Source: Nemertoderma westbladi (taxonomy: Eukaryota > Xenacoelomorpha > Nemertodermatida > Nemertodermatidae). From it: a stretch of DNA of 64,000 nucleotides. The translations under genes were made by a program, and so were the position numbers. Shown in pieces: positions 1 through 9,735 of the stretch. The stretch is taken from the NCBI GenBank assembly GCA_032718475.1, contig JAUCBJ010005165.1, positions 1-64,000 of the forward strand, written 5' to 3'. Below the pieces are notes generated by a model that was not told the DNA's origin, made no database searches, and saw only the letters and a program-made list of their open reading frames with translations. The first letter of the stretch is position 1; each line of letters opens with the position of its first letter.

Positions 1-728
1 TACTTTGAAAAAAATTTCCCGATTTTTTCCCGAATTCCCAAAGTTCCAGAATTTTACAAAAATATCAGAGTGTTTTATAATGGAGACCGCCGGGTAGTAA
101 CTAAATTTTGAAAAAAATAGAAGTCTTTTCCCAGAGACCCATATTTTTCCCATATCACTAGCGCTGCGCTAGTGATATAATTTTTTTAAATATATAATGA
201 TAATAATATAAATATAATAATAATATAATAATGAATATATAATAATGATATAGATATCTTTCTTATAATCCTTTATTTAATTATTGTTCAGCAATGCAAT
301 TGATTAACAAAATTAAGAATAATTGTTTTGGAAATACAGTATAGCGCCCTTCATACATTACATATGAGGTACGTTATTTTATTTTATAAATGAACCATAC
401 TGCTTGGGGTTTGTGTATGTTGTATGTCGTCTTCACACGGTACCCAAAGGGATCAGACTGTATTATGATACCACGATCACACATTCAGACTTTTGTTACC
501 ATCAGATGGTTGGAGTCGTGTACCGTCCTGGCGGTATTGCTAACTATAGGCCTACTTAGGTTTGTCAGTCCTACAGACTCAACCATTCATTCATGTGTGG
601 CCCAATGGTGTTTTATTAATTTAAAGTAAGAATTTATTTAGGGGCCAGGCGATGTCCGATTATAGATAGGCCTACATAAAGTAGAAATAGGGACTATGGT
701 CTACTGGAAATCCATTTAGCCTGTACGT
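1..728. other. AT-rich sequence, no gene seen
   Basis: The stretch holds AT-rich low-complexity runs (about 170-260) and no coding signal I can support. A 79-codon open frame at 390-629 has no recognisable domain and no splice context, so it is not called. Confidence 0.6.
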
Positions 729-1073
729 GTACATACCTATACCGGTACCAAGGCCCATTATAGTCTTTTTAGTTCAATCAGTCAATCAATCATTTGAGCT
801 CGTACCGGTATATTTCATTGGGATTCCATATATACACAAATATATTAAGTTTATGCACGTATAAATTATTTATACCATAGTTGTATAGAAATATAATATG
901 TTTTATATATATGTTATACTTCATATATAGGCCCTATGTTTAGCAGTTTAGGTAGGAGAGGTCGGTATTGTCTGTTAAAAACGTTTCTGTAAAGGTAATA
1001 GCTTCGAATCCTCTATCTAACGCTCCGAGATAGTCAATAGTTGCAGCTAAGCGCAGTATTGAACCAAAGATTA
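729..1073 (+). repeat. 345-bp direct repeat, copy 1 (uninterrupted)
   Basis: The sequence from 729 to 1073 recurs almost base for base at 1588-2938, where it is split by an insertion. This copy is continuous across the point where the other is interrupted (TTTATACCATAG followed by TTGTATAG), so it serves as an empty-site reference. It has no coding content. Copy 2 lacks a few bases near the GAGCTCGTA stretch. Confidence 0.9.
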
Positions 1074-1587
1074 TGGGAATTTGATCCAAAGGAAAATTCA
1101 CAGCCAGCTAGCTGGGTTTCTAGTATTGAAATATAGTTGTGATCAAATCAGGTGACTTGGTTTTCACTCAGGAAGAACTCCAAATCACAGTAAATCGATT
1201 TCAACTATACAGACTACGAAGTAGGTTTGCTGTATTTTTAGGGCTAAATTTGGCAAATTTTGCAAAATTTTAAAGGCCATGAGGCTGGGGTAGATTTATA
1301 TGAAAATCACAATTTCACATTTTGTGTTTGTTTCCAACCTATTTGACATTAATTATTTGCATCTTCCTTAACTTTTATCAAAAATACAAAATATCTAAGA
1401 ATTTCAAAACTGACATTGCCTTCCCAAAAATTTGAAATTTTCAAGTGTCGTGAGGCCCGCTTAGAATTTTTCAAAATCAAAAATTTTTTGTTGCAATGTT
1501 AGTTTAGACCGATTTGGCATCAGAAAAATAGTGCTTCCCTTAAAAGTAAAGAAAAATTTTTTTTTCACTCCACCCTACTGTACAATT
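1074..1587. other. Spacer between direct repeats, no gene seen
   Basis: AT-rich sequence separates the two direct-repeat copies. No coding signal, tRNA-like motif or recognised element was seen. Confidence 0.5.
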
Positions 1588-1733
1588 GTACATACCTATA
1601 CCGGTACCAAGGCCCATTATAGTCTTTTTAGTTCAATCAGTCAATCAATCATTTGAGCTCGTATATTTCATTGGGATTCCATATATACACAAATATATTA
1701 AGTTTATGCACGTATAAATTATTTATACCATAG

Positions 1734-2735
1734 TTTTTTTTTTTTTTTAGTAATTTTAATTTATAGTTCGGCCAGTATATTTATATTCTTCGACTCATTG
1801 ATAACATCACATAAATACAAACTCAGTTAGGTACAGTTCGTAGGTAATCGAATCCATTGATCAATCAATAGTTGGTAAGTTGGGGTCTAAATTGGATTTA
1901 GTGGAAGGCTGAGCTGGGGTCGGATGTAGTTGGCTCTAGAGGAGTAGGATCTCGTTGAGGTCTGCCTTGGCTGGTAGGGTACCAAGCACAGCGGTGGCGT
2001 TTCCCCGGACAATGGCCATCGACAACCTCTGGAAGAGAAATGTGGTCGCCCTTGGTTCGGCGGATTTTAGCGAGATGCGGCGGCCAATCTCTCGAAGGAT
2101 TTGTGTTCCTTCGCTACCGATAGCACCTAGGGTCTCGACAGCAATGGTGGTGAAGTGGTAGTTGTGCTGGAGCTCGGTATATTTTCTTAATTTTGCAGAT
2201 TCGGCAGATGCGGCAGCGGCACCTGCTGTAGAGGAAGTGCCTGGAAGGTGGGACGCGGCCAGGGTGTCCCTGCATGTGAAGTCCCACACGAGAGGTTTTC
2301 CTGTGGCCCATGGTGCAAGAGTCATTCCGTCCGGCACCTTACCATCGTGGGACAGACCTCGCGGCTCGAGGGTAGAAACAACTCCTGCAGAGGTTAGGGC
2401 ACGATGGATTATATCATTGGCCTCTGCGTGACGGGTGAATTTCCCATAATTGTGGATACACGAGAGGCCATGGGTGGCCCATCTGTCTACTAGACCGCCA
2501 CAACCACGGCAGTTATGCTCGACGCTGATAGGGGCTCCGAGACGCAGCGCTACACCTACTCGGAGCTGGTCGTCCTCGAGGCGGAGACCAAGAGATGAGA
2601 TTGGGATGGCATGGAGCCAGTCGCCTGCATGGTCTGCCACTGAAGCTAGAAGGCGTGCCTTGTGTGATGGGGACTTCGCTCCATCGAGGATTTTCTTTGA
2701 GGCAGTAACATATGAGTTCTATAAGTTCTAAGTTC
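1734..2735 (-). mobile_element. 5'-truncated non-LTR retrotransposon (RLE-type LINE) insertion
   Basis: About 1,002 bp are inserted in direct-repeat copy 2 with a 10-bp target duplication. A run of 15 T at 1734-1748 is the poly(A) tail of a minus-strand element. The other end (about 2705-2735) is a short degenerate repeat of the type AGAACTTA, as often seen as filler at 5'-truncated LINE ends. The body carries the C-terminal part of a LINE polyprotein. Boundaries are seen directly in the sequence; the LINE assignment rests on the encoded protein. Confidence 0.88.
1936..2640 (-). CDS. LINE polyprotein C-terminus with CCHC knuckle and restriction-like endonuclease
   Basis: This open frame of 234 codons is the C-terminal end of a non-LTR retrotransposon protein. 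In order it shows a C-x2-C...H-x4-C knuckle (CRGCGG...HGLSC, residues about 44-61), an RH...ND motif, a PDG motif followed by LVWDFTCRDTLA (the PD-(D/E)XK-like restriction-like endonuclease core, residues about 100-128), and a C-terminal helix-rich tail ending in QRLSMAIVRGNATAVLGT. In such elements the knuckle binds nucleic acid and the nuclease nicks the target to prime reverse transcription. The reverse transcriptase domain is missing because the insertion is 5'-truncated, so this is a dead copy although its frame is still open. The Met used is simply the first in the surviving frame. Confidence 0.8.
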   Translation of the reverse strand: MADHAGDWLHAIPISSLGLRLEDDQLRVGVALRLGAPISVEHNCRGCGGLVDRWATHGLSCIHNYGKFTRHAEANDIIHRALTSAGVVSTLEPRGLSHDGKVPDGMTLAPWATGKPLVWDFTCRDTLAASHLPGTSSTAGAAAASAESAKLRKYTELQHNYHFTTIAVETLGAIGSEGTQILREIGRRISLKSAEPRATTFLFQRLSMAIVRGNATAVLGTLPAKADLNEILLL

Positions 2736-2938
2736 TATACCATAGTTGTATAGAAATATAATATGTTTTATATATATGTTATACTTCATATATAGGCCCT
2801 ATGTTTAGCAGTTTAGGTAGGAGAGGTCGGTATTGTCTGTTAAAAACGTTTCTGTAAAGGTAATAGCTTCGAATCCTCTATCTAACGCTCCGAGATAGTC
2901 AATAGTTGCAGCTAAGCGCAGTATTGAACCAAAGATTA

Positions 2939-3369
2939 ATAACTCAAAGTATACATCTAAACATAACAAACAATATAATAAGGCAGTGATTTTTTATGAA
3001 CTTTTATTTGACTTTTTTTTGTTCTCCTTTTTTTACGAATTGTGCATAATGACTTTTGTTGTCCCTTTAATGACTTTTGTTGTCCTTTTAATGACTTTTT
3101 ATGTAGGTATTTCTTCAAACTGTCAGACTGCTGATTTCTGGACTGTCAGACAGTTGATTTCAACATGCCTATGCCAAAACATTCAAAATTTGTTGATTTC
3201 TGGTCTGTCGGACAGTTGGTTCACTATGCCTGTGCCAAAACATTCCATGATTCCATGATTTATAGACTATGAGATAGATTTCCATATGCGCCTGTGGTAA
3301 AAGACTCTAAATTTAATAGTTTGTGGTTGTTGTCGATAATCGATTACCACATGACGTAGCAAAACACTC
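2939..3369. other. AT-rich spacer with short imperfect repeats
   Basis: Imperfect direct repeats built around CTGTCAGACAGTTGATTTC and 'gcctatgccaaaacattc' lie at about 3115-3255, and short repeats of ATGACTTTTGTTGTCC at 3049-3100. No gene was seen. Confidence 0.6.
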
Positions 3370-4200
3370 ATTTTATAGCCAAAAACAATTACCAATTAAG
3401 GTCAAACAGCAGGTTAAGGCCGGATTTTCTAACCAAAACAATAAACAGTCACTTTAACCAAATGAAGGAAGGGAGCAGGTTACATAGATGGTCTTTTCTA
3501 ACCAAAACAATAAATGATAACATTACCAATTGAGAGAAAGGAGCAGGTTACAGAGGCGGGATTTCCTAACCAAAACAATAAATGATCACTTAACTAATTG
3601 AGGGAAAGGAGCAGGTTAAAGAGGCGGGATTTTCTAACCAAAACAATAAACGATCACTTAACTAATTGAGGGAAAGGAGCTGGTTACAGAGGCGGGATTT
3701 CCTAACCAAAACAATAAATGATCACTTAACTAATTGAAGGAAAGGAGCAGGTTACAGAGACGGGATTTTCTAACCAAAACAATAAATGATCAATTAACTA
3801 TTTGAGGGAAAGGAGAAGGTTACAGAGGCGGGATTTTCTAACCAAAACAATAAACAGTCACTTTACCAATTCAGGGAAATGAGCAGGTTACAAAGGTGGG
3901 ATTTTCTAACAAAAACAATAAACGATCACTTAACTAATTGAGGGAATGGAGCAGGTTACAGAGGCGGGATTTCCTAACCAAAACAATAAACGATCACTTA
4001 ACTAATTGAGGGAAAGGAGCAGGTTACAGAGGCGGGATTTCCTAACCAAAACAATAAACGATCACTAACTAATTGAGGGAAAGGAGCAGGTTACAGAGGC
4101 GGGATTTCCTAACCAAAACAATAAACGATCACTAACTAATTGAGGGAAAGGAGCAGGTTACAGGAGGCGGGATTTTTTAACCAAAACAATTTTCCACAAT
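3370..4200 (+). repeat. 68-bp satellite array, about 12 copies
   Basis: The marker AACCAAAACAATAAA begins at about 3431, 3500, 3568, 3636, 3704, 3772, 3840, 3908, 3976, 4044, 4111 and 4179, giving a period of 68 bp (67 where a base is lost). Each unit also carries GGGAAAGGAGCAGGTTACAG and GGCGGGATTT. Copies towards the right end are the most uniform. Solitary diverged copies lie at about 8565-8620, 27075-27140 and, reversed, 39680-39780. Confidence 0.93.
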
Positions 4201-4329
4201 CCAGTTTGGCCTATCAATTATTTAAAATTTATTAGCACAACCGGTCAGCCGGTAGGCCTACCATTACCGTATTTAAATGGTAGGCTACACAATAGGCCTA
4301 CAGCAGTACCGGTTGACATCATGAGTGAT

Positions 4330-4610
4330 TTAAACGGACAATAATGAATAGAAATTGGACAATTTGAAAGAGTACCTCTGAAAAAATTAAATGAAATCCC
4401 AGGTAAGGTTTAGTATATTCCCATTTTCACTGTAACTCAACCAAAAAAGGACAAAGTAAGAGTTGTGTTTGACAGTTCGGCATCTTATTATGGAACTAGT
4501 CTTAATAATGCTTTATTGAAAGGTTTTCAACAACAACAACCAATTAAGAGATGTATTAAATAGATTCCATGAAGTTGAATTAGGTTCATGGCAGACAGCG
4601 AGTCAATGTT
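4330..4610 (+). pseudogene. BEL/Pao retrotransposon RT fragment (5' part)
   Basis: A frame with stops reads ...[20 protein letters not shown], then a SLNNALLKG motif. After a frameshift it continues [16 protein letters not shown]. KVRVVFDxSA...GxSLNxxLLxGP is the start of the BEL/Pao reverse transcriptase domain. Coding similarity stops near 4610, where unrelated sequence leading into a Ty3/gypsy LTR begins. A BEL/Pao RNase H remnant on the same strand reappears at 9210-9630, so the two are probably halves of one element. Confidence 0.75.
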
Positions 4611-4943
4611 TCACTGCTTTCCCTGGCAAACGCTGGCAAACGGGTGGTGCCAGTTAATGACATCTCAGGCACGGCCGATCAGCTCGGCAGACGGACATTT
4701 TTTGACAAATTTAAAAAAAACGTTTTTTTTCTATAGCCGGTTTTCAATGTAGAAACTTTTTATTAAGACGCCGTTAAGAGTTAAAGTCCCACCCCATTAC
4801 AGGGACTTTCTCAGATTTTTCTGGTTTGCAAATAATGATCCAACAATATTGTTCATAGATATGAATAAATAGAACACTTGACTGAATATTGATCTTGATG
4901 AATGTTAATTTAATGGGTAATAATAATTGAATGTTAATTATTA

Positions 4944-5052
4944 CAACATAACTTCAATACATTTTTCAACTGACTCACTGTCATATAACCTTGTTTTTAT
5001 TATTATTATTTTTTGGCTCGATATATCGATAGTGGTTACCTGAACCATTACA
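4944..5052 (+). repeat. Ty3/gypsy 5' LTR, 3' end
   Basis: This stretch matches 8934-9036 (shared CAACATAACTTCAATAC start, TCGATAGTGGTTACC near the end, terminal CA). Only about 105 bp align between the two LTRs. The upstream portion here appears deleted or replaced, so the LTR start is not visible. Confidence 0.75.
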
Positions 5053-5053
5053 C

Positions 5054-5069
5054 TGGTGACCCAGACGAG
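5054..5069 (+). promoter_or_regulatory. Retrotransposon primer binding site
   Basis: TGGTGACCCAGACGAG lies immediately after the LTR end. It begins with the TGG expected for complementarity to a tRNA 3' CCA end and resembles the TGGTGACCC sites of many Ty3/gypsy elements. It fixes both the LTR boundary and the element orientation. Confidence 0.75.
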
Positions 5070-5182
5070 ATTCCTTCAAACTTTCTGACTTTAGAACAAT
5101 GGCTACTCATCGAATCCACATCCCGCCCTTCTCATTACAATAACCCACGATTTGGTTCAGACAACTCGAGGCATATTTCACA

Positions 5183-5701
5183 ATGGAGAAAATCGAGGAA
5201 GAAAATAAAATTAACCTAGTGTTTACGTTGCTCCCGACGGAACAGGCCACGATCATTGCTTCTGGGGAAACGGAAACCTACGAGGAAGCAAAGGATTTGT
5301 TGAAAAACTCCATGGGCGAATCGAAATACGAATTAATCTGGAAAGCTATCACAACATTTACCTTACCAGAAGGCGAAAGACCATCCTTAGCAGCCCAAAA
5401 ACTTAAACTTCTTGTTAACGCTGCAGAGATGCCGGAGCGAAACGAGAAAGAGATTATCGCCCGGGTAATAGAAGCGATACGAAATGCTTCCGCCAAGAGT
5501 GCTCTCGCTACACGAGTGGAGAATAGTTTGGAAGGTTTCCTAAAGATCGCAGACACCGTAGTCGCTGCCACAGCTACCGGATCCGCCAGATGTGCCAGTG
5601 GCAAGCAGGTTTATGCGATTTCACAAGCTACTACAGGTTGTCCCATTTACCGCAATCAGGAACAATACCGGTACAACATTCGAGAACATGATTATCAATG
5701 A
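5183..5701 (+). pseudogene. Ty3/gypsy gag-like ORF
   Basis: A frame of 172 codons starts shortly after the primer binding site and encodes a helical, charged protein with a capsid-like central part (residues about 12-120: LPTEQATII, PSLAAQKLKLLVNAAEMP) typical of gag in this class. It ends before any zinc knuckle, and the following open frame (5698-5889) is in a different phase, so gag is probably frameshifted. Its identity is inferred from position between the binding site and protease more than from sequence. Confidence 0.6.
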
Positions 5702-5929
5702 ATCTTAACTCCATATTCCGCAAACCAATGGCCCACGGTTCGTCGATCCCATTTTTTGGTGCAAAGGCCCGAACCTGCACTAAACCTTGGTGTCAATTTC
5801 CCAAATCGGACACCCACAACCCATGGATCCGATCGCGCGGACCATCCCGAGAACCTTCTCCTAATTCATCTCCGGTTCGGGGAAACTAACAACCCCTTCC
5901 GCTGCATCAATTATAATGGAAGGGGTGTG

Positions 5930-6110
5930 TTATAAATTGCCAATGATTAAAGCTAAAGTGTATGACAAATAATTTTGTTTTCTCATCAATACTGGCGCCT
6001 CTATTAGCATTCTTCCCCTTCACATAACCAATGATTTGGCTATTTCCTTCGAAGGATCAAGTGATACTATTTCAGCAGCCAATGGACACACTATCAATCA
6101 TTGGTTCCGC
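5930..6110 (+). pseudogene. Ty3/gypsy aspartic protease remnant, active-site D to N
   Basis: The translation reads FCFLINTGASISILPL, then a stretch ending TISAANG. Retropepsins have D-T/S-G-A; here the catalytic aspartate is asparagine (AAT for GAT). The domain runs directly into the C-terminal end of the reverse transcriptase, so most of RT is absent. Both changes make the copy non-functional. Confidence 0.75.
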
Positions 6111-6960
6111 TAATTTGGAAATACATAAAGTCCACCTTAAACAACTCTTTAAACGTCTACAAGAACACGACTTACAAGTACACCTGTCAAAGTGCACATT
6201 TGCTGCCCCTGAAATCGATTTTTTGGGTTTTCACATCGATACCAACGGAGTTTCACCATCTCCTAGTAAAGTTGCCGAAATATCCCAACTTTCCACCCCT
6301 ACTTGTTACAAAGAACTACGTAGCCGTCTCAGGGCCATAAACTTTTATCACTGATTCCTACCGAGAGCCGCTGAAACTCTTATCCCTCTATAGACATTGC
6401 TCAACGAGACACAACCTAGGAGAGGAGTTGTTACACAGTGTACTTGGAAACCTGAGCATGATTCTGCCTACCTAGCTATTCTTCAAACTCTACAACATCC
6501 AATTCTATTAGTACATCCTCCCCCTAATACAAACGAACTTACACTAATGAGTGACGCCTCAGAAGCTGTGATTGGTGCAGTTTTGGAAGCAAATAGTAAA
6601 CCACTCGGATTCTTCTCCTGATGACTCAACCCCACCAATTCAAAATGCTCCGCTTTTGAGCGCAATCTTCTCAGTTTAGCGAGTGCAGTCCTCCACTTCC
6701 GACCATACATCGAGTCTATTTGCACTCTGGCCTATACGGATCACCAACCTATCATTGCTGTATTTGGCAAATCATGCGATTCTCCCACACATTGGCAAAA
6801 TCGTCACCTAGCAACCATTTCCAAATATGTTGCAGAGGTACACTATATTCCCAGTTCAACAAACATCATCGCCGACTCCCTTTCTCGGCCACCAAACTTT
6901 CCTACCAACAATCCTACATCACCAGTAAACAGTGGACAAAACTATGAAACTGAAATTATT
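6110..6960 (+). pseudogene. Ty3/gypsy RT C-terminus and RNase H remnant
   Basis: The first block reads HLKQLFKRLQEHDLQVHLSK and FLGFHIDTNGVSPSPSKV, which follows the YxDD box in intact Ty3/gypsy RT. A second block contains LTLMSDASEAVIGAVL, the RNase H start with its catalytic D, and later PLGFFS. The YxDD catalytic box itself is missing, so an internal deletion removed most of RT. Stops near 6352 and 6621 and frame changes mark it as dead. Confidence 0.82.
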
Positions 6961-7129
6961 TTCAATATCACCATTGACATCTGTGATTTTCCTGCCATAT
7001 ATGCTGCTCAACAGCAAGAGGAACTTCCTCCCAATCTTACTCCTATGCCATTTGGGGATATTTCTCTAGCCTGTGATGTAAACTCCTTCCACCCCCACCC
7101 TTATATTCCAGCTCATCTCTGTGAGAATA

Positions 7130-8090
7130 TTTCAACCAAACTCATAATATTTCTCACCCTGGCCGCATTGATACCCAGAGACTAATACTTTCACAATTCT
7201 ATTGGCCACACGCCAAGAATGACATAAAGAAATGGGTTCGCGAGTGTCAGAACTGTCAGAAAGCCAAGAGTATTCGACACATACACAGACCACTAGAGCC
7301 TATGCCAATTGTAGCAGAGAGATTTGATATCGTCCATATTGATATCGTGGGGCCATTTCCAATGATTGATGGATATCATATTTACTGACTGCCATAGATA
7401 GATTTTCTGGATGGCCCACTGCAGTTCCCCTGACAGATATTCTAACTACAACCATTGCTACTGGATATCACTTTTTGGAATTCCACTGCATGTTATTTCG
7501 GATTGTGGAAGCAAATTCGAATCCGATTTATTTAAGAAAATCGCTACTAACCTCAGACATGTCCATATTCACACAACAGCTTGCCACCCACAAATAAATG
7601 GCAGGATAAAACGCTTACACCGCTGTCTGAAAGACGCCATCAAGGTCCGCAATTCGGATTGGCTGCACTCAATTTCGTCCATCCTTTGGGTTGGGTTATT
7701 CGAAATACTCCTAACGAATCTAAACCTTCCCCTTTTACATTACTGACTGGCAAAGCTCCCCATATCCCTATGAAGTTGATTAGTTACACGCGAACTGACC
7801 ATCCCTCTATTGTTGACAAACTCTGCCAATATTTCGATCCAACCAATCATATCCATCACCAACCCCAGCCAATAGAACGCACCGAAATTCGCTCCCATCT
7901 ACCGCCCAACACTGATGAAGTTTGGCTGAGAATCGACCACTTACATCGCCCTCTAGAGGCTCCATACACTGGCCCATACCCTGTAGTGGAAGATAAAGGT
8001 TCAACTGTGGTTATCGAGAAGAATGGTAAACAACAGACAGTCAGTGTTTCCCGCCTCAAACAGTTCAAACCCTTCCTTCACCACATCTAG
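7130..8090 (+). pseudogene. Ty3/gypsy integrase remnant
   Basis: The translation over several frames shows the integrase zinc-binding end (WVRECQNCQKAKS near 7230), the core (FDIVHIDIVGPFP near 7325, FGIPLHVISDCGSKFES near 7470) and the C-terminal GPY/F-like module (APYTGPYPVVEDKG, residues about 126-140 of the 7581-8090 frame) ending in VSVSRLKQFKPF. This would integrate the cDNA in an intact element. Frameshifts near 7390 and 7600 break it. The coding region stops about 230 bp before the polypurine tract. Confidence 0.85.
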
Positions 8091-8317
8091 AATTACCAAT
8101 CCACACAATCCGCGTCGAACCACCACACCAAACTTCAGGGCCTCGTTCTTGTTTACACACAGCTAACCCATCGCGAACTCGTTCTGGATGAGTCGTTATA
8201 TCTACCAAGGATATTATTATTAGAAACTGAAATACATTATAGGATTGTTTTCAGCATGAAATGACACATTAAATATATTTATTTTTGTTTTAAACCACCA
8301 GAAACTGCTTCGCCTCT

Positions 8318-8327
8318 AAAGGGAAGG
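8318..8327 (+). promoter_or_regulatory. Polypurine tract of the Ty3/gypsy element
   Basis: AAAGGGAAGG is followed directly by CTGTGTAGTGG. A purine run abutting a TG start is the normal plus-strand primer arrangement and marks the 3' LTR start at about 8329. Confidence 0.65.
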
Positions 8328-8328
8328 C

Positions 8329-9036
8329 TGTGTAGTGGTGCTGTTTAGACTAAAACAAAAATATTAAAAATTTAATTACATTTTATTGGACATATACTGT
8401 ATATCAGTTTTGGTGCGTTAGGACCTGGCGATTTAGGTCCTGTTAGCGTTAGGTCCGTGGCATTAGGTCCTGGTAGCATTAGGTCCACGTCATTAGGTCC
8501 TGGTAGCGTTAGGGCCGTACCATTAGGTCAGTAGGTCCAGTCTGCCTTCAAAACCAAGAGGTTAGTAAAGGACCAGGTTACAGAGGCGAGTTGAAAGGAA
8601 CCAAAACAATAAACGCGAGTTAGGGATATTGTAGAATAGGTTAATAGAGAATCAACAGTCAGATATATGCTACATGACCTAATGCGCCAGGACCTAAAGC
8701 TACAGGACCTAACACTACAGGACCTAATGCGGCATGACCTAAAGCTACACGACCTAACGTTACAGGACCTAAGCTATACCGATTTGGACCTAATGCTACA
8801 TTACCTGTATATCATCTTACCATATAGAGTGACAGTTGCAAGTAGTACCGATACGGTATTACAGCAGTACAATTTAGTGGCCTACCGTTCTGTTCTGCAG
8901 TCTGTATATTATATTTAAATAGTCATTGTACAACATAACTTCAATACATTTTTCAACTGACTCACTGTCTTATAACCTCTTTATTATTATTATTTTCTGG
9001 CTTGATATATTGATAGTGGTTACCCGAACCATTGCA
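8329..9036 (+). repeat. Ty3/gypsy 3' LTR containing a foldback-like insertion
   Basis: It starts TG after the polypurine tract and ends CA at 9036, where it matches the 5' LTR end (4944-5052). Most of the interval (about 8406-8830) is an inverted array of TTAGGTCC-type repeats, interpreted as a later insertion. The unmatched remainder probably reflects deletion in the 5' copy. Confidence 0.65.
8406..8830. repeat. Foldback-like inverted minisatellite (TTAGGTCCTGGTAGC family)
   Basis: The left arm (about 8406-8535) is tandem copies of a 16-17 bp unit close to GCATTAGGTCCTGGTA. The right arm (about 8675-8805) is the same unit in reverse complement (TACAGGACCTAATGC). The centre (about 8536-8670) includes one diverged copy of the 68-bp satellite. 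Inverted ends made of tandem repeats are the layout of foldback transposons. The short open frame over the right arm (8667-8918) is an artefact of the repeat. Confidence 0.75.
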
Positions 9037-9630
9037 AAGTCCTGTCCCTGTGGTGCTAACAGGTCGATTAATACAGACAACAGTAATTCCTAAGAAAGAT
9101 AATTCTACTCCAGAACCAGAACTGTGATTGTGAACAGTGATTGGTACTCACCCCTCCCACAACAGTACTTTCTAGAGTAGAATAAAAGGAAAACACACTT
9201 AAAGACCTGTCAGATTTACTTGATAAATAAATTTGATAGATTTATTCCCAGAATTTTGGACCTATAATAGAACAAACTTTACACGCTTATGCCGATGATG
9301 CCTCAGAACTTGCTACGTCATATAATATATATATATATATATAATAATATATATATAATATATATTGCTTGGTCACGTCATATAGGTACGTGAGATCAGT
9401 GAATGATAAAGAAGATATATCAGTTGCATTTTTTAATGGCAATTCGAAGGTAGCAACCCTATGGCGCCTCATCTATACCACGACTAGAATTATGTGCAGC
9501 AGTTGAGTTAGTAATGGCTGTTACTTCAGAATATAAATCATTATAAAATAAACCTAAGATACTTCATTATTACTCTGACAGTCGAGTAGTTCTGGGATAT
9601 TAAGAATGATTATAGGAGATTCTCTAAGGG
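9037..9630 (+). pseudogene. BEL/Pao RNase H remnant (3' half of split element)
   Basis: Across frames the sequence reads TLHAYAD and ASELA, then NDKEDISVAFFNGNSKVATL, TRLELCAAVELVMAVTSEYKSL and YYSDSRVVLGY. The RLELCAA...SDSRVVLGYI series is characteristic of the BEL/Pao RNase H region. An AT dinucleotide run is embedded at about 9321-9363. It resumes immediately past the gypsy 3' LTR and matches the orientation of the BEL/Pao RT fragment at 4330-4610. Confidence 0.75.
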
Positions 9631-9635
9631 CAGTT

Positions 9636-9735
9636 ATTTTTTTGCCCTATATTTTTTACTCAAATGCCCTATATTTTTTTTAATACTTTTATGCCCTATA
9701 TAAGTACTTTTCTACCCTATATTTTTTTGGACTAG
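9636..9735 (+). repeat. Short tandem repeat of GCCCTATATTTTTT
   Basis: Four imperfect units of roughly 25-30 bp share GCCCTATAT followed by a T run. Confidence 0.7.

Larger units (their letters stand above)
1588..2938 (+). repeat. 345-bp direct repeat, copy 2, split by a LINE
   Basis: The left part (1588-1733) and right part (2736/2746-2938) match 729-1073. Between them lies a minus-strand LINE fragment. The 10-mer TATACCATAG is present on both sides (1724-1733 and 2736-2745) but only once in copy 1, which identifies it as the target-site duplication of the insertion. Confidence 0.9.

Noticed and set aside
390-629. 79-codon open frame
   Set aside because: No domain, no conservation evidence and no splice context; AT-rich surroundings give such frames by chance.
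3370-4200. Regular repeats resembling a CRISPR array
   Set aside because: Units are contiguous 68-mers without unique spacers, in a eukaryotic context with no cas genes. The same applies to 56029-57083.
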